Below, piece by piece: positions 1 through 11,290 of a stretch of 64,000 nt of DNA. The stretch lies in the NCBI RefSeq assembly GCF_000754815.1, contig NZ_KN150747.1, positions 1,457,908 to 1,521,907 on the forward strand. The letters are read 5' to 3'. The translations under genes were made by a program, and so were the position numbers. Under the pieces are notes generated by a model, which saw only the letters and a program-made list of their open reading frames with translations, was not told where the DNA came from and did not search any database. Position 1 is the stretch's first letter. Every line of letters starts with the position of its first letter. The DNA comes from Yersinia ruckeri ATCC 29473 (GTDB taxonomy: Bacteria; Pseudomonadota; Gammaproteobacteria; Enterobacterales; Enterobacteriaceae).

Positions 1-569
1 TTCAGCGTGTCATTGTGGTCATTAGCCCGAATGACAGCCAGTTTGCTAGGTTGTCGATTGCACAGGATCCACGAATCAAGTGGGTTTATGGTGGCAATCA
101 ACGAGCCGACTCCGTGATGGCAGGCTTATTGAGTGTAGCGCGCGAGGAGAATCCGGCCTGGATATTAGTGCATGATGCCGCCAGACCTTGCCTGCATCTG
201 GATGATTTGAATAATTTACTGTTGATTATTGGTCGTTCCAAAATAGGTGGTCTGTTGGCTGCACCGGTACGGGATACCATGAAGCGCGGTGAAACAGGGG
301 TTGATGCGGTGGCTCATACGGTAGATCGACAGGATCTCTGGCACGCATTGACGCCGCAGCTATTTCCATTCGAATTGTTAAAACACTGCCTGACCCGCGC
401 CCTGAATGAAGGTGCAACGATAACGGATGAAGCTTCGGCTCTTGAATACTGTGGCTATCACCCACTGCTGGTCAATGGTCGGTCAGATAATATTAAAGTC
501 ACACGCCCGGAAGATTTGGCGCTGGCTGAATTTTACCTGACCCGTCTCTATCATAAGGAAGGCTCATAA
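1..569 (+). CDS. ispD: 2-C-methyl-D-erythritol 4-phosphate cytidylyltransferase, C-terminal part
   Basis: IspD transfers CMP from CTP to methylerythritol 4-phosphate in the cytosolic MEP isoprenoid pathway. The window starts inside the gene: the frame is open from base 3 and about 189 codons remain of roughly 235, so the N-terminal CTP-binding glycine-rich loop is missing. The visible part has the HDAARPC segment and a late TDEASALEY segment, both typical of the family. It overlaps the ispF start by one base (TAATG), the usual ispD-ispF coupling. Confidence 0.95.
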   Translation, partial: QRVIVVISPNDSQFARLSIAQDPRIKWVYGGNQRADSVMAGLLSVAREENPAWILVHDAARPCLHLDDLNNLLLIIGRSKIGGLLAAPVRDTMKRGETGVDAVAHTVDRQDLWHALTPQLFPFELLKHCLTRALNEGATITDEASALEYCGYHPLLVNGRSDNIKVTRPEDLALAEFYLTRLYHKEGS

Positions 570-1051
570 TGCGGATTGGACATGGTTTTGATGTACATAA
601 ATTTGGTGGGGAAGGCCCGATCATTATTGGCGGTGTGCGGATTCCTTATACGCAAGGGTTATTGGCGCATTCCGATGGTGATGTCGCGCTGCATGCAGCC
701 ACTGATGCCCTGTTAGGGGCCGCCGCTTTGGGTGACATCGGCAAGCTGTTCCCGGATACCGATCCTGCTTTTAAAGGTGCTGATAGCCGCGGCCTGCTGC
801 GTGAGGCATATCGACGTATTCTTGAAAAAGGCTATCAGATCGGTAACTTGGATATCACCATCATTGCTCAAGCGCCAAAAATGGCTCCCCATATTCCACA
901 AATGCGCGTCAATTTGGCAGAAGATCTACAGTGCCATATGGATGATGTTAACGTTAAAGCCACGACTACAGAGAAACTGGGTTTTACTGGTCGTGGTGAA
1001 GGCATTGCCTGCGAAGCTGTCGTGCTGTTGGTCAAGAGAGATAAGCAGTAA
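569..1051 (+). CDS. ispF: 2-C-methyl-D-erythritol 2,4-cyclodiphosphate synthase
   Basis: IspF cyclises CDP-methylerythritol 2-phosphate to the cyclodiphosphate, releasing CMP, in the next-but-one step after IspD. The 160-residue product has the usual length. The metal ligands are visible as the DVH near residue 8-10 and the histidine of LLAHSDGDV near residue 34-42. Its ATG sits in the ispD stop and its TAATG stop overlaps the truD start, so ispD-ispF-truD-surE-pcm look co-transcribed, as in other enterobacteria. Confidence 0.97.
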   Translation: MRIGHGFDVHKFGGEGPIIIGGVRIPYTQGLLAHSDGDVALHAATDALLGAAALGDIGKLFPDTDPAFKGADSRGLLREAYRRILEKGYQIGNLDITIIAQAPKMAPHIPQMRVNLAEDLQCHMDDVNVKATTTEKLGFTGRGEGIACEAVVLLVKRDKQ

Positions 1052-2100
1052 TGGATATGGAAAATCTGACATGGCTGCACGGCCAGCCCGAGGCTAGCGG
1101 CGTGTTGAAAGCGAACCCTGAAGATTTCGTCGTCGTCGAAGATCTGGGCTTTGAGCCAGATGGTGAGGGCGAACATCTTTTAGTGCGTATCCGTAAGAAT
1201 GGTTGTAATACGCAATTCGTTGCTGATTACCTATCGCGATTTGCCAAAATTCATCCTCGGTTGGTGAGTTACGCTGGCTTGAAAGACCGCCACGCGGTTA
1301 CGGAACAATGGTTCTGTCTGCATTTGCCAGGTAAAGAAACGCCGGATATGGCAGCCTTCGAACTGGAAGGTTGCGAGGTGCTGGAAACCGTAAGGCAGAA
1401 ACGTAAATTGCGTATTGGCTCGCTGAAAGGTAATGCTTTTACGCTGGTTTTACGTCATATCAGCAATCGTCAGGATGTGGAGTCGCGCCTGAATTTAATT
1501 GCCGCTCAAGGCGTTCCCAACTACTTTGGTAGCCAACGCTTTGGTCGTGGTGGCAATAATCTGGTGCAAGCGCGCCGCTGGGCCAACAATGAAATTCAAG
1601 TAAAAGAGCGCAGCAAGCGCAGTTTCTATCTGTCGGCCAGCCGCAGCGCCATGTTTAACCTGATTGCCAGCGCCCGTTTAGCTGAGCAGCGCGCAACCCA
1701 AGTGCTGGAAGGTGACGCTTTGCAGCTTAGCGGTCGTGGTAGCTGGTTTGTCGCTCAAGCGGAAGAGTTGGCAACGTTACAACAACGTCTGGATGCCGGA
1801 GAGTTGAAGGTTACGGCACCGCTGCCGGGTGACGGCGATTTAGGCACTCAAGGTGAGGCGTTGGCTTTTGAACAACACTGCCTGACCGAGCAAACTGAGC
1901 TGTTATCACTGATGCAGCGTGAACGCGTTGAAGGTGCGCGCCGAGCCATATTGCTACAGCCACAGAATATGAGTTGGGACTGGTGGGATAATGTCACCCT
2001 TGAGTTGCACTTCTGGTTGCCTGCGGGCAGTTTTGCAACTAGCGTAGTCAGAGAAATCATGAGATTGGATAACGGCGATGCTGCGGATCTTACTGAGTAA
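1051..2100 (+). CDS. truD: tRNA pseudouridine(13) synthase
   Basis: TruD converts U13 of tRNA-Glu to pseudouridine. The 349-residue protein carries the TruD-specific [12 protein letters not shown] motif with the catalytic aspartate near residue 80, and [12 protein letters not shown] near residue 155. It starts on the ispF stop and its last codons overlap the surE start by 23 bases. Length and context fit the E. coli enzyme. Confidence 0.97.
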   Translation: MDMENLTWLHGQPEASGVLKANPEDFVVVEDLGFEPDGEGEHLLVRIRKNGCNTQFVADYLSRFAKIHPRLVSYAGLKDRHAVTEQWFCLHLPGKETPDMAAFELEGCEVLETVRQKRKLRIGSLKGNAFTLVLRHISNRQDVESRLNLIAAQGVPNYFGSQRFGRGGNNLVQARRWANNEIQVKERSKRSFYLSASRSAMFNLIASARLAEQRATQVLEGDALQLSGRGSWFVAQAEELATLQQRLDAGELKVTAPLPGDGDLGTQGEALAFEQHCLTEQTELLSLMQRERVEGARRAILLQPQNMSWDWWDNVTLELHFWLPAGSFATSVVREIMRLDNGDAADLTE

Positions 2101-2842
2101 TGATGATGGTATTGCCGCGCCGGGTATCCAGATACTGGCGATGGCATTGCGTAAATTCGCTCATGTGCAGATTGTTGCACCAGATCGTAATCGTAGCGGC
2201 TCATCCAACGCATTAACGCTAGAAACATCGTTGCGAATCACAACGTTGTCGAGCGGTGATATTGCCGTTCAGCACGGTACTCCGACAGACTGCGTGTATC
2301 TTGGCGTCAATGAATTAATGACTCCGCGGCCAGATATCGTGGTTTCGGGAATCAATGCTGGCCCCAATTTGGCGGATGACGTTATCTACTCTGGAACCGT
2401 TGCGGCAGCGATGGAAGGGCGTCATCTCGGATTCCCTGCGTTGGCAGTTTCGTTAAACGGTCATCAGCATTATGATACCGCTGCGGCAGTGACTTGCCGC
2501 TTGTTACGAGCGTTGCAGGACGCACCGCTGCGGACTGGCAAAATTCTTAATGTCAATGTGCCGGACCTACCGCTAAACGAGATCAAAGGTATAAAGGTCA
2601 CACGCTGTGGCAGCCGACATCCGGCCGATAAAGTCTTTCGCCAACAGGATCCGCGTGGCTTAGATATGTATTGGATTGGTCCTCCGGGCGATCAATGTGA
2701 TGCTGGACCGGATACCGATTTTTCCGCAGTGGAGCAGGGATATGTTTCAGTAACACCACTTCAGGTGGACTTAACGGCTTATACGGCACAAGAAGTTGTT
2801 AAAACCTGGTTAGCCAGGACTGAGGTTGATGGAGAATGGTAA
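2078..2842 (+). CDS. surE: 5'/3'-nucleotidase (stationary-phase survival protein)
   Basis: SurE is a metal-dependent nucleoside monophosphate phosphatase. The 254-residue product starts [11 protein letters not shown], giving the paired aspartates at 8-9, then has the NRSGSSNAL loop near 37-44 and [18 protein letters not shown] near 90, which supply the other metal ligands. The gene starts inside truD and overlaps pcm by a few bases. The surE-pcm-nlpD-rpoS order is the conserved stress-survival neighbourhood. Confidence 0.97.
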   Translation: MLRILLSNDDGIAAPGIQILAMALRKFAHVQIVAPDRNRSGSSNALTLETSLRITTLSSGDIAVQHGTPTDCVYLGVNELMTPRPDIVVSGINAGPNLADDVIYSGTVAAAMEGRHLGFPALAVSLNGHQHYDTAAAVTCRLLRALQDAPLRTGKILNVNVPDLPLNEIKGIKVTRCGSRHPADKVFRQQDPRGLDMYWIGPPGDQCDAGPDTDFSAVEQGYVSVTPLQVDLTAYTAQEVVKTWLARTEVDGEW

Positions 2843-3462
2843 ATAAAGCGATGCAAACTTTGCTGCTGCAATTGCAACAACAAGGCATTCGTGATGAACG
2901 CCTGTTACAGGCAATTGAAGCTGTACCACGCGAGCAATTTATTGATGAAGCGTTTGCGCATAAGGCTTATGAAAATACGGCACTGCCGATAGGCTCCGGC
3001 CAGACGATTTCTCAGCCTTATATGGTGGCGCGGATGACAGAACTGCTGCAACTGACGCCAACATCCAAAGTGTTGGAGATAGGTACCGGTTCCGGTTATC
3101 AAACCGCGATTCTGGCGCATCTGGTTGATCATGTGTGCTCGGTTGAACGAATCAAAGGGTTACAATGGCAGGCTAAACGTCGGCTTAAATTATTGGATCT
3201 GCACAATGTCTCAACCCGCCATGGTGACGGCTGGCTGGGATGGGCATCGCGCGGGCCATTTGATGCGATCATTGTTACGGCGGCACCACCAGAAATTCCA
3301 GAAGCCTTATTGCAGCAACTTAATAACGGTGGAAGATTGGTTCTGCCAGTGGGAGAGCAAAGCCAAACGCTAAAATATGTTCAGCGTCGTGATCGCGAAT
3401 TTATGATTGAAACAGTGGAAGCGGTTCGCTTCGTTCCGCTGGTGAAAGGAGATCTGGCCTAA
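2836..3462 (+). CDS. pcm: protein-L-isoaspartate O-methyltransferase
   Basis: Pcm methylates isoaspartyl residues in age-damaged proteins using S-adenosylmethionine. The 208-residue product has the SAM-binding [16 protein letters not shown] motif near residue 77 and family segments EQFIDEAF and [15 protein letters not shown] upstream of it. It overlaps surE by 7 bases. The 279 bases from its stop to nlpD hold no gene I can support; promoters for nlpD are expected there but I could not place a box convincingly. Confidence 0.97.
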   Translation: MVNKAMQTLLLQLQQQGIRDERLLQAIEAVPREQFIDEAFAHKAYENTALPIGSGQTISQPYMVARMTELLQLTPTSKVLEIGTGSGYQTAILAHLVDHVCSVERIKGLQWQAKRRLKLLDLHNVSTRHGDGWLGWASRGPFDAIIVTAAPPEIPEALLQQLNNGGRLVLPVGEQSQTLKYVQRRDREFMIETVEAVRFVPLVKGDLA

Positions 3463-3741
3463 GCCGAATTTATAAATAACATTTTTAACTTGGGCTATTT
3501 ATTATGGCCGGGTGTCCGTTGGGCTGATGCCATCAATGGATAATACAGGTTTACGGTAGGGCAGAGGTGGTGCTAACAACACCCAAGGTGCTGCATCTTG
3601 TTTCTTCTGTGCTTTTACTTTGATATTCAAAGTACGCAGGAGGACCTTTCATCATTAGAAAAATGAGTGAAACATTCACACTCAACTAGGATGTAAAGGG
3701 TATTTGGAAATATCGCTTATTATTGCTGTGATGGGGGAAGC

Positions 3742-4719
3742 ATGAGCACGGGAAGCCCAATGATTACTTTACGCCGGGTTGCGGCGTGTACGGTTGTGAG
3801 TTTGTGGTTGGCTGGTTGTACAAATGATGCCTCAACATCTGCGCCGATATCGACCGTTGGTGGTCAATCGTCAGGTTCAGTGATGAGTAGGAATAATACA
3901 TCAGGTGAGAGAATTGTTTATAACCGCAGCTACAATGCTATCCCCAAGGGGAGCTATAGTGGTAGCACATATACAGTGAAACGGGGCGATACCCTGTTTT
4001 ATATAGCTTGGATCACAGGTAACGATTTCCGAGATCTCGCCAATAAAAATAATATTTCAGAACCCTATGGTCTGAATGTGGGCCAGACAATCCAATTGGG
4101 CAACGGCTCAGATGGCGGAATGATCACGGCTTCTAATGCTACCTCTAATGGGGTATCAAAAGCACCTTCCAACATCCAAAACTCCTCTTCAGTGGTTGAT
4201 TCACAATCAACTAGCGCGTATTCTGATAATTCGGGTAAACAGAGTGTTGGTAGAATGTTGCCATCATCAGGTGCTGTTGCTTCTACAACTACACCTGTTA
4301 CCGCACCGAGCAGTCCTGTTGGCATCCCTACCAGCAATGGTGGTCCAGTCAGTAGCTGGAAATGGCCGACCGACGGGAAAACCATCGATAGCTTCTCTGC
4401 TTCAGAAGGAGGCAATAAAGGGATTGATATCGCGGGTTCGCGTGGGCAACCGATCTTCGCCACAGCAAATGGGCGAGTGGTGTATGCTGGCAATGCGCTG
4501 CGAGGCTACGGTAATCTGATAATCATCAAACATAATGATGACTACCTGAGCGCCTACGCTCATAACGATACAATGCTGGTCCGGGAACAACAAGAAGTGA
4601 AGGCGGGACAAAAAATAGCGACTATGGGTAGCACCGGAACCAGCTCAGTTAGATTGCATTTTGAAATTCGTTACAAGGGGAAATCCGTAAACCCGCTGCG
4701 TTATCTTCCGCAGCGATAG
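3742..4719 (+). CDS. nlpD: Murein hydrolase activator lipoprotein (LysM + degenerate M23)
   Basis: NlpD is an outer-membrane lipoprotein that activates the amidase AmiC at the division septum. The 325-residue product has a signal peptide ending in a lipobox (LAGC, lipid cysteine near residue 26), a LysM domain ([14 protein letters not shown], about residues 77-120), a Ser/Thr/Pro-rich linker, and an M23 domain from about residue 220. The first metal site reads NKGIDI where active enzymes have HxGxD, so it is probably catalytically dead, as is usual for NlpD. A start at 3763 is also possible. In E. coli the main rpoS promoter lies inside nlpD; the same is likely here. Confidence 0.95.
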   Translation: MSTGSPMITLRRVAACTVVSLWLAGCTNDASTSAPISTVGGQSSGSVMSRNNTSGERIVYNRSYNAIPKGSYSGSTYTVKRGDTLFYIAWITGNDFRDLANKNNISEPYGLNVGQTIQLGNGSDGGMITASNATSNGVSKAPSNIQNSSSVVDSQSTSAYSDNSGKQSVGRMLPSSGAVASTTTPVTAPSSPVGIPTSNGGPVSSWKWPTDGKTIDSFSASEGGNKGIDIAGSRGQPIFATANGRVVYAGNALRGYGNLIIIKHNDDYLSAYAHNDTMLVREQQEVKAGQKIATMGSTGTSSVRLHFEIRYKGKSVNPLRYLPQR

Positions 4720-4775
4720 ATTGGGCAGAATACGCTGATATTCTGCTCGCGGTATCTCACGGGTAGGAGCAGCAT

Positions 4776-5774
4776 ATGAGCCAAAATACGCTGAAGGTTA
4801 ACGAGTTAAATGAAGATGCGGATTTCGATGAAAACAGTACGGAAACTGAAATTTTTGATGAAAAAGCATTAGTAGAAGATGAACCTAGCGAAAGTGAATT
4901 AGCAGAAGATGAGCTGCTGGCGCAGGGTGTTACCCAGCGAGTGCTGGATGCCACGCAGCTCTATCTCGGTGAGATTGGTTATTCGCCGTTGTTGACCGCC
5001 GAAGAAGAGGTTTATTTTGCCCGACGCGCATTGCGCGGAGATGTGCCGTCGCGTCGGCGCATGATTGAAAGTAATTTACGGCTGGTGGTGAAGATTGCCC
5101 GTCGTTACAGTAACCGTGGCTTGGCATTGCTCGATTTGATCGAAGAAGGAAATCTTGGTCTGATTCGGGCGGTGGAAAAATTTGATCCAGAGCGCGGTTT
5201 CCGTTTTTCCACTTACGCAACCTGGTGGATTCGTCAGACGATCGAACGGGCGATTATGAATCAAACCCGAACAATTCGTTTACCGATCCATATCGTCAAA
5301 GAATTGAACGTCTACTTGCGCACCGCGCGAGAACTTTCTCATAAATTAGATCATGAACCGAGTGCAGAAGAGATTGCTGAGCAACTTGATAAACCGGTTG
5401 ATGACGTAAGTCGTATGTTACGCCTGAATGAACGTATTACTTCCGTTGATACACCATTGGGCGGCGACTCTGAGAAAGCACTGTTGGATATTCTTTCTGA
5501 CGAGAATGAAAACGGGCCGGAAGATACCACGCAAGATGATGATATGAAACAAAGTATCGTCAAGTGGCTGTTCGAACTGAATGCCAAACAGCGTGAAGTG
5601 TTGGCTCGTCGTTTTGGTTTATTAGGCTACGAAGCAGCAACCCTAGAGGATGTTGGTCGGGAAATTGGCTTAACCCGTGAGCGTGTTCGTCAAATTCAGG
5701 TTGAAGGCTTACGCCGCCTACGTGAAATATTGCAAACACAAGGTTTGAGTATTGAAGCTCTATTTCGTGAGTAA
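4776..5774 (+). CDS. rpoS: RNA polymerase stationary-phase sigma factor (sigma-38)
   Basis: RpoS directs transcription in the general stress and stationary-phase response. The 332-residue protein has an acidic N-terminus (region 1.1), region 1.2 (TQLYLGEIG), region 2 ([12 protein letters not shown] through [18 protein letters not shown]), region 3, and a region 4 helix-turn-helix ([20 protein letters not shown]). The ATG follows a good AGGAG. It lies 56 bases after nlpD and converges with mutS. RpoS is reported to affect several Yersinia secretion systems, but nothing here shows a direct link to the Ysa locus. Confidence 0.98.
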   Translation: MSQNTLKVNELNEDADFDENSTETEIFDEKALVEDEPSESELAEDELLAQGVTQRVLDATQLYLGEIGYSPLLTAEEEVYFARRALRGDVPSRRRMIESNLRLVVKIARRYSNRGLALLDLIEEGNLGLIRAVEKFDPERGFRFSTYATWWIRQTIERAIMNQTRTIRLPIHIVKELNVYLRTARELSHKLDHEPSAEEIAEQLDKPVDDVSRMLRLNERITSVDTPLGGDSEKALLDILSDENENGPEDTTQDDDMKQSIVKWLFELNAKQREVLARRFGLLGYEAATLEDVGREIGLTRERVRQIQVEGLRRLREILQTQGLSIEALFRE

Positions 5775-5909
5775 TAAATAAGGTTTGTCTGTCTATATCA
5801 GACTTACTGAATAATTGCGCGATAGATTCAATATTAACCTAAGCACCATAGCGTTATGTCATGATGATTTTAGGGTGAGATAAAAGCGGTAGTGAAATTA
5901 AATAAAAAC

Positions 5910-5936
5910 GGTGAGCATTTTGCTCACCATTTTTTT
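5910..5936. terminator. Hairpin terminator between convergent rpoS and mutS
   Basis: A perfect 8-bp stem (GGTGAGCA/TGCTCACC, 5910-5928) with a short TTT loop is followed on the plus strand by a T run (ATTTTTTT), and the minus strand has an A/T-rich side too. It should terminate rpoS transcripts and may work for mutS from the other side. The rest of 5775-6066 shows nothing I can call. Confidence 0.8.
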
Positions 5937-6066
5937 GCTTATATTAACTCAATCAACAACGTGAATGTGACGGTACTCAGTTTGTTTATTGTATTCTGAC
6001 TCACCAAGATGAGCCGCGAAAACAATTTCTGATAACATAAATCCTATTGCCAGTTCTGAGCCGTTG

Positions 6067-8628
6067 TTACACCATACCTTTCAATCGATAAAGCCATTCC
6101 AGTGCTTGGCGTGGGCTTAGCGAATCCGGATCCAGCATTTCTAGCGCTTCGACTGCCGGTGACACTTCCTCATTCAGTAACGTCAGCTGTGAGCCATCAA
6201 TATTACTGCTGGCTGCGTTATTGGAGAGTGACTCCAATTCCTTCAGCTTTTGTCGCGCACGCTTAATCACTTCACGAGGGACTCCAGCCAGTGCGGCAAC
6301 CGCCAGACCATAACTTTTACTGGCGGCGCCCTCCTGTACGCTATGCATAAAGGCTATAGTCTCACCATGCTCCATTGCGTCGAGATGTACGTTGACGACA
6401 CCTTCCATTTTCTCCGGTAGCGTAGTTAACTCGAAGTAATGGGTAGCAAAGAGCGTCATTGCCTTGATGCGGCTCGCCAGATTTTCGGCGCAGGCCCAAG
6501 CTAAAGACAGACCATCATAAGTAGACGTCCCTCGGCCGATTTCATCCATGAGTACCAGGCTTTGCTCGGTCGCGTTGTGCAGAATATTGGCCGTTTCGGT
6601 CATTTCAACCATAAAGGTTGAGCGGCCAGATGCCAAATCATCTGCGGCACCGACGCGGGTAAATATGCGATCAACAGGGCCAATAACCGCATTATCTGCT
6701 GGTACAAAGCTCCCCATATGCGCCAGCAGCACAATTAATGCCGTTTGACGCATATAGGTACTTTTACCTCCCATATTTGGCCCAGTAATGATCAGCATTC
6801 GACGTTGTGGTGAAAGTGACAGGGGGTTGGCAATAAAAGGATCGCGTAGCACCTTTTCTACAACGGGATGGCGGCCTGCAACGATTTTGATGCCTGGATT
6901 ATCACTAAGCGTTGGGCAGGTATAATTGAGTGTTTCTGCGCGTTCTGCCAAATTGGCAAGCACATCAAGTTCTGCCAGAGCGCCTGCGCTTGATTGAAGT
7001 GCCGTAAGGTGGGGCAGTAACCTATCGAAGATCTCTTCATACAGCGCTTTTTCAATCGCTAATGCCTTTCCTTTGGAGGTGAGAACTTTATCTTCGTACT
7101 CTTTTAATTCCGGAATAATATAGCGTTCGGCATTTTTTAGCGTCTGTCGTCGGACATAGTGGATCGGTACCAAATGGCTTTGGCCCCGACTGACCTGAAT
7201 AAAATAGCCATGAACGCCGTTAAAGCCAACTTTCAGCGTATCCAGACCCAGTTTTTCTCGTTCGCGGATTTCCAGACGATCGAGGTAGTCAGTCGCACCA
7301 TCAGCCAGACTGCGCCATTCGTCTAATTCTGCATGATAACCAGAAGCAATGACGCCACCGTCGCGCACTAAAACCGGAGGGGTTTCTACAATTGCCCGCT
7401 CTAGCAGATTCTGCAATTCGTCAAACTTACCCACTTGCGATAATAGATATTGTATGTGTGGAACAGCAATTTGGCTCAATAGTTGATGAATTTCAGGTAA
7501 TTGCTGAAAAGCGTGGCGCATACGAGCCAGATCCCGAGGACGTGCGGTTCGTAAGGCCAAACGAGCCAATATACGTTCCAAGTCACCCACCTGACGTAGC
7601 GGCTGCTGCAATTCAGCGGTGATATTCTGTAAGCCGCCTATTGCCTGCTGGCGGTGGGCCAAGGCATCTCTATCTCTAATGGGCATATGCAACCAGCGTT
7701 TAAGCATTCGGCTACCCATTGGTGTGACGCACTGGTCTAAAATAGCGGCGAGCGTATTATCACTACCACCCGACAAATTTTGTGTCAGCTCCAGATTACG
7801 GCGGGTTGCCGCATCCATAATGATGCCATCTTGTTGCCGCTCCATCGTCAACCCGCGAATATGTGGCAGAGAGGTTCGCTGAGTATCTTTAACGTATTGC
7901 AACAAGCAACCTGCAGCGCGTAGCGCTTGATGTGCCTGCTCTACGCCGAAGCCGATAAGATCGTGGGTACCAAATTGCATATTGAGCTGCTGGCGAGCCG
8001 TATCCAGTTCAAATTCCCAAAGAGGCCGACGGCGTAAGCCGTGTCGTTGTTCAATCAATGGCATTTGTTCAAAGGTTTCTGGATAGAGCAACTCTGCCGG
8101 ATTGGTGCGCTGTAGCTCTGCCGCCATTGTCTCTGTATCCGAGGGTTCCGAGACACGAAAACGGCCGGAGCTGATATCCAAAGTGGCATAGCCGAATCCA
8201 CGGGCATCTTGCCATATAGCCGCCAGCAGGTTGTCCTGACGCTCTTGTAGCAAGGCTTCATCGCTGACGGTACCGGGTGTGACAATGCGTACGACTTTAC
8301 GTTCTACAGGGCCTTTACTGGTCGCGGGATCGCCTATTTGCTCACAGATGGCTGCGGACTCACCCAGTTGAACCAATTTGGCCAGATAGTTTTCAATGGC
8401 ATGATAAGGTACACCGGCCATAGGAATAGGTTCACCGGCAGAGGCTCCGCGCTTGGTTAGCGAGATATCCAGCAGCTGAGATGCACGTTTGGCATCATCA
8501 TAAAACAACTCGTAAAAATCACCCATCCGGTAAAACAATAGAATTTCAGGATGCTGAGCTTTTAATTTCAAGTACTGCTGCATCATCGGGGTGTGTGAAT
8601 CTAAATTCTTATTGTCAATCATAGACAT
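6067..8628 (-). CDS. mutS: DNA mismatch repair protein MutS
   Basis: MutS recognises mismatches and recruits MutL. The 853-residue product has the full set of domains: mismatch-binding N-terminus with [11 protein letters not shown] (residues 33-43; the phenylalanine that stacks on the mispair), connector, lever and clamp, and an ABC-type ATPase with Walker [10 protein letters not shown] near residue 614, signature [11 protein letters not shown], and Walker [16 protein letters not shown]. It converges on rpoS. The other side of mutS is where foreign DNA begins in this window. Confidence 0.98.
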   Translation of the reverse strand: MSMIDNKNLDSHTPMMQQYLKLKAQHPEILLFYRMGDFYELFYDDAKRASQLLDISLTKRGASAGEPIPMAGVPYHAIENYLAKLVQLGESAAICEQIGDPATSKGPVERKVVRIVTPGTVSDEALLQERQDNLLAAIWQDARGFGYATLDISSGRFRVSEPSDTETMAAELQRTNPAELLYPETFEQMPLIEQRHGLRRRPLWEFELDTARQQLNMQFGTHDLIGFGVEQAHQALRAAGCLLQYVKDTQRTSLPHIRGLTMERQQDGIIMDAATRRNLELTQNLSGGSDNTLAAILDQCVTPMGSRMLKRWLHMPIRDRDALAHRQQAIGGLQNITAELQQPLRQVGDLERILARLALRTARPRDLARMRHAFQQLPEIHQLLSQIAVPHIQYLLSQVGKFDELQNLLERAIVETPPVLVRDGGVIASGYHAELDEWRSLADGATDYLDRLEIREREKLGLDTLKVGFNGVHGYFIQVSRGQSHLVPIHYVRRQTLKNAERYIIPELKEYEDKVLTSKGKALAIEKALYEEIFDRLLPHLTALQSSAGALAELDVLANLAERAETLNYTCPTLSDNPGIKIVAGRHPVVEKVLRDPFIANPLSLSPQRRMLIITGPNMGGKSTYMRQTALIVLLAHMGSFVPADNAVIGPVDRIFTRVGAADDLASGRSTFMVEMTETANILHNATEQSLVLMDEIGRGTSTYDGLSLAWACAENLASRIKAMTLFATHYFELTTLPEKMEGVVNVHLDAMEHGETIAFMHSVQEGAASKSYGLAVAALAGVPREVIKRARQKLKELESLSNNAASSNIDGSQLTLLNEEVSPAVEALEMLDPDSLSPRQALEWLYRLKGMV

Positions 8629-8725
8629 ATTTTGTTTATTCCATTGAATTTAAAGTGAATTGTGATTTTTATTGTTATCATTAAGTATCACGTTGTCTCG
8701 TGAAGAATCACTAAAACCCGCTTGT

Positions 8726-8786
8726 AAGTGTAGGTTGTTATGTAGGTTATGGTAAATTGCACTAAATAAACGCACAACCTACACTT
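8726..8786. repeat. 13-bp perfect inverted repeat between mutS and integrase remnant
   Basis: AAGTGTAGGTTGT at 8726-8738 is exactly complementary to ACAACCTACACTT at 8774-8786, with 35 bases between. A further TGTAGGTTAT at 8741-8750 partly repeats one arm. The pair lies just upstream of the integrase fragment, so it could be integrase arm-type sites, a regulator operator, or an old element end. Its function is not shown. Confidence 0.6.
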
Positions 8787-8847
8787 GGGAAAAAAGCTGG
8801 ATTTCAGTCTCTGTAAATCAAGTGGTTAGCCATAAAATGGATCTTAT

Positions 8848-9078
8848 ATGACGGATAAACCAGCAGGCAAACCTTTGTCATCCAAAGCTATTGAAATGAT
8901 GAAGCCTAGGGACAAAAACAAGGCTGATATAGGTGAAAACTGGGGCTTGCGTGTGACTTGCGGCGCTTCGGGTATCAAGACCTTTTTCTACCGCTATACT
9001 AGCCCAGAGACCAATAAGCTGTCACAGGTAAAAATTGGAAGCTTCCCGCAAACCTCGCTGGCAATGGCAAGGATATGA
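8848..9078 (+). pseudogene. P4-type tyrosine integrase, N-terminal stub
   Basis: The 76 codons match the start of P4-like integrases: the KPLSSKAIEMMKPRDKNK and GLRVTCGASGIKTFFYRY segments resemble the DUF4102 arm-binding domain, ending in the typical SLAMAR just before the core-binding domain. Everything after that, including the catalytic R-H-R-Y residues, is gone; the sequence passes within a few bases into the IS481-family element at 9085. It is a dead remnant that marks a former island edge. No tRNA gene is visible next to it. Confidence 0.8.
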
Positions 9079-9579
9079 AAATCTGGACCTCGGTGGACAG
9101 TTAGTGTTTTCTAACTGTAGCCGGAGGTCTGGATATGATGAATGCTAAAGCGAAGCGAGATATAGCGCTCAAAACAAAAGCCTTAAACTATGCAAATAAT
9201 GCCAAAAATGTCGCTAAAACCTGCCGACATTTTAGTATTAGCAGGCAAACCTATTACACATGGAAAAAAGCCTATGAGTGCTATGGAGAACAAGGGTTAA
9301 TCAATCATAAGCCTTGCCCAGAAAATCCTACTCGACGAGTGGCAAAGCACATTGAAGAGCAAATAATTTACTTGCGCACAACCTATCATTTTGGACCTCA
9401 GAGAATATCGTGGTACTTGTTACGATTTCATAATATCAAGGTATCTCGCTCTGGCTGTTATTACGTCCTTCTTCGAAATAGACTAAATCAACTTCCACAA
9501 AATCAACGACAACGCTCTAAGCCGTTGTTCAAGCGCCATGAGAAACAGGTTGACCTGCCCCCAGGATTAGATACAACCT

Positions 9580-10413
9580 TCAGTTAGTAATGTCGGTTGG
9601 TTTTTCTTCATATTTCCTGTTTCGCCAGTCCGTTGCGAATTCAGCTGGTGTCTGGTAATCCAGCGATGAATGGGGACGGCACTCGTTATAATCCTGCCGC
9701 CAGTCATTAATCGTTTTCCGGGCATGAATAATATCGCTGAACCAGTGTTCATTCAGACACTCATCGCGAAAGCGTCCGTTAAAACTCTCAATAAATCCGT
9801 TCTGCGTTGGCTTACCTGGCTGGATAAGCCGTAGTTCCACACCATGCTCAAAGGCCCATTGATCGAGCGCGCGACAGGTAAATTCCGGGCCCTGATCGGT
9901 TCTTATTGTCGTCGGATAGCCCCGAAACAACGCGATGCTGTCCAGAATACGCGTGACCTGAACGCCTGAAATACCGAAAGCAGCGGTGATCGTCAGACAC
10001 TCCTTCGTGAAATCATCCACACAGGTCAAGCACTTGATCCTGCGACCGTTGGCCAGTGCGTCCATAACGAAATCCATCGACCATGTAAGGTTCGGCGCAT
10101 CCGGGCGCAGAAGCGGAAACCGTTCGGTCGCCAGCCCTTTACGGCGTCGTCTGCGTTTTACGCTCAGTCCATTAAGGTGGTAAATACGGTATACCCGCTT
10201 GTGATTGACGTGAAGGCCCTCCCTACGCAGCAACTGCCAGATGCGCCGATAACCAAAACGTCTGCGTTCAAGCGCCAGCTCAGTAATACGCCCTGATAAA
10301 TGTGCATCAGCAGCCGGACGCTGAGCATAATAACGGCAGGTCGACAGGGACAAACCTGTAAGCCTGCAGGCACGACGTTGCGACAGACCGGTCGCATCAC
10401 ACATCAACACCAC
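9580..10413 (-). CDS. IS3-family transposase OrfB
   Basis: The 277-residue product is the catalytic part of an IS407-like transposase. It has the HTH_21 region ([16 protein letters not shown]), then the DDE core: DFVMDAL, TDQGPEF and the glutamate in GFIESFNGR. It normally acts as an OrfAB fusion made by programmed -1 frameshifting; orfA ends 23 bases upstream. It looks undamaged. Confidence 0.92.
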   Translation of the reverse strand: MVLMCDATGLSQRRACRLTGLSLSTCRYYAQRPAADAHLSGRITELALERRRFGYRRIWQLLRREGLHVNHKRVYRIYHLNGLSVKRRRRRKGLATERFPLLRPDAPNLTWSMDFVMDALANGRRIKCLTCVDDFTKECLTITAAFGISGVQVTRILDSIALFRGYPTTIRTDQGPEFTCRALDQWAFEHGVELRLIQPGKPTQNGFIESFNGRFRDECLNEHWFSDIIHARKTINDWRQDYNECRPHSSLDYQTPAEFATDWRNRKYEEKPTDITN

Positions 10414-10436
10414 GGCTTCCCGCTTCTGGTCTGTCG

Positions 10437-10706
10437 TCAGTACTTTCGCCCCAGAGCCACCTGAAGCGCCTCCTTATCCAGCATGGCTTCGGCAAGCAGC
10501 TTCTTGAGCCTGGCGTTCTCTTCCTCAAGCGACTTCAGGCGCTTAACCTCGGGCACCTCCATACCGCCATACTTCTTACGCCAGGTGTAAAAGGTGGCGT
10601 CGGAAATGGCGTGCTTACGGCAGAGCTCACGGGCAGAAACCCCGGCTTCAGCCTCGCGGAGGATACTGATGATCTGTTCGTCGGAAAAACGCTTCTTCAT
10701 GGGCAT
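10437..10706 (-). CDS. IS3-family transposase OrfA
   Basis: The 89-residue protein has the HTH of IS3 OrfA ([18 protein letters not shown] with the [20 protein letters not shown] helix pair) followed by a leucine-zipper-like segment ([19 protein letters not shown]). It binds the IS ends and provides the N-terminus of the fused transposase. It is complete. Confidence 0.92.
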   Translation of the reverse strand: MPMKKRFSDEQIISILREAEAGVSARELCRKHAISDATFYTWRKKYGGMEVPEVKRLKSLEEENARLKKLLAEAMLDKEALQVALGRKY

Positions 10707-11290
10707 GTCCTCATGTGGCTTATGAAGACATTACTAACATCGCCGTGTATTAATCAACTGGGAGCAGGTCAAGGTTCCGGGGCATCATGTGCAGGTTGAT
10801 GTTAACTTCTTGTTTTTTAATAGCCTTAATGGCCAACGGATTAAGCGTTTTCAATATACCGCAATTGATGATGCGACTCGGATACGTGCCTTAAAAATTT
10901 ATGGGCGGCATAATCAAGCCAATGCGATTGATTTTATTGATTACGTTGTGAATAAATTTCCTTTCCGAATAAAAACCATCAGGACAGACAATAGCCATGA
11001 ATTCCAGGCGAAATTTAACTGGTAGGTGCACGAGTTAGGTATGGAGCATGTTTATATCAAACCAGCGACACCGAGATTAAATGGAAAAGTAGAACGTTCT
11101 CATCTGACCGACAAACAGGAGTTTTATCAGCTTATCGATTATACGGGTGATGTTGACCTCCATGAAAAATTAGCGGAATGGGAGGCATTTTATAACTGTC
11201 ATCGCCCCCATTCAGCACATGGTGGAAAAACACCTTATGAAGTGTTAAAAACTAAATTGGGTATGTAAGCTCAAATGTCAACCGAGGTCC

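Larger units (their letters stand above)
9551..10771 (-). mobile_element. IS3-family (IS407-like group) element, probably intact
   Basis: The element is bounded by TGACCTGCCCCCAG at 9551 and its imperfect complement CTGGGAGCAGGTCA ending at 10771. It is flanked by a direct 4-bp duplication, AGGT, at 9547-9550 and 10772-10775; 4 bp is the size typical of the IS407 group. It carries orfA and orfB on the minus strand, both open. The intact genes and exact duplication suggest a more recent insertion than the other IS remnants here. Confidence 0.9.
9135..11268 (+). pseudogene. IS481-family transposase, interrupted
   Basis: The first part (9135-9550) has the helix-turn-helix domain (CRHFSISRQTYYTWKKAY). 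The second (from 10776) has the DDE domain with QVDVNF, TDNSHEF and NGKVERSH. Joining the flanks and dropping one AGGT copy restores a continuous frame reading EKQVPGHHVQVDVNF across the junction, so the IS insertion broke a formerly open gene. A second lesion, an in-frame TAG at 11023-11025 after FNW, also stops it. It cannot make an active transposase. Confidence 0.85.
9085..11290 (+). mobile_element. IS481-family element, split by another IS
   Basis: The ends carry related inverted repeats: GGACCTCGGTGGACA at 9085-9099 and the complement of GGACCTCGGTTGACA ending at 11290. Inside is one transposase gene reading right, interrupted by the 1221-bp IS at 9551-10771. Without that insert the element would be about 980 bp, a normal IS481 size. 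I could not find a target duplication, so the exact outer ends are uncertain by a few bases. Confidence 0.75.

Noticed and set aside
8630-9078. A tRNA attachment site for the integrase remnant
   Set aside because: I looked for a tRNA 3' end or TTCGA-type stem near the integrase stub and saw none.
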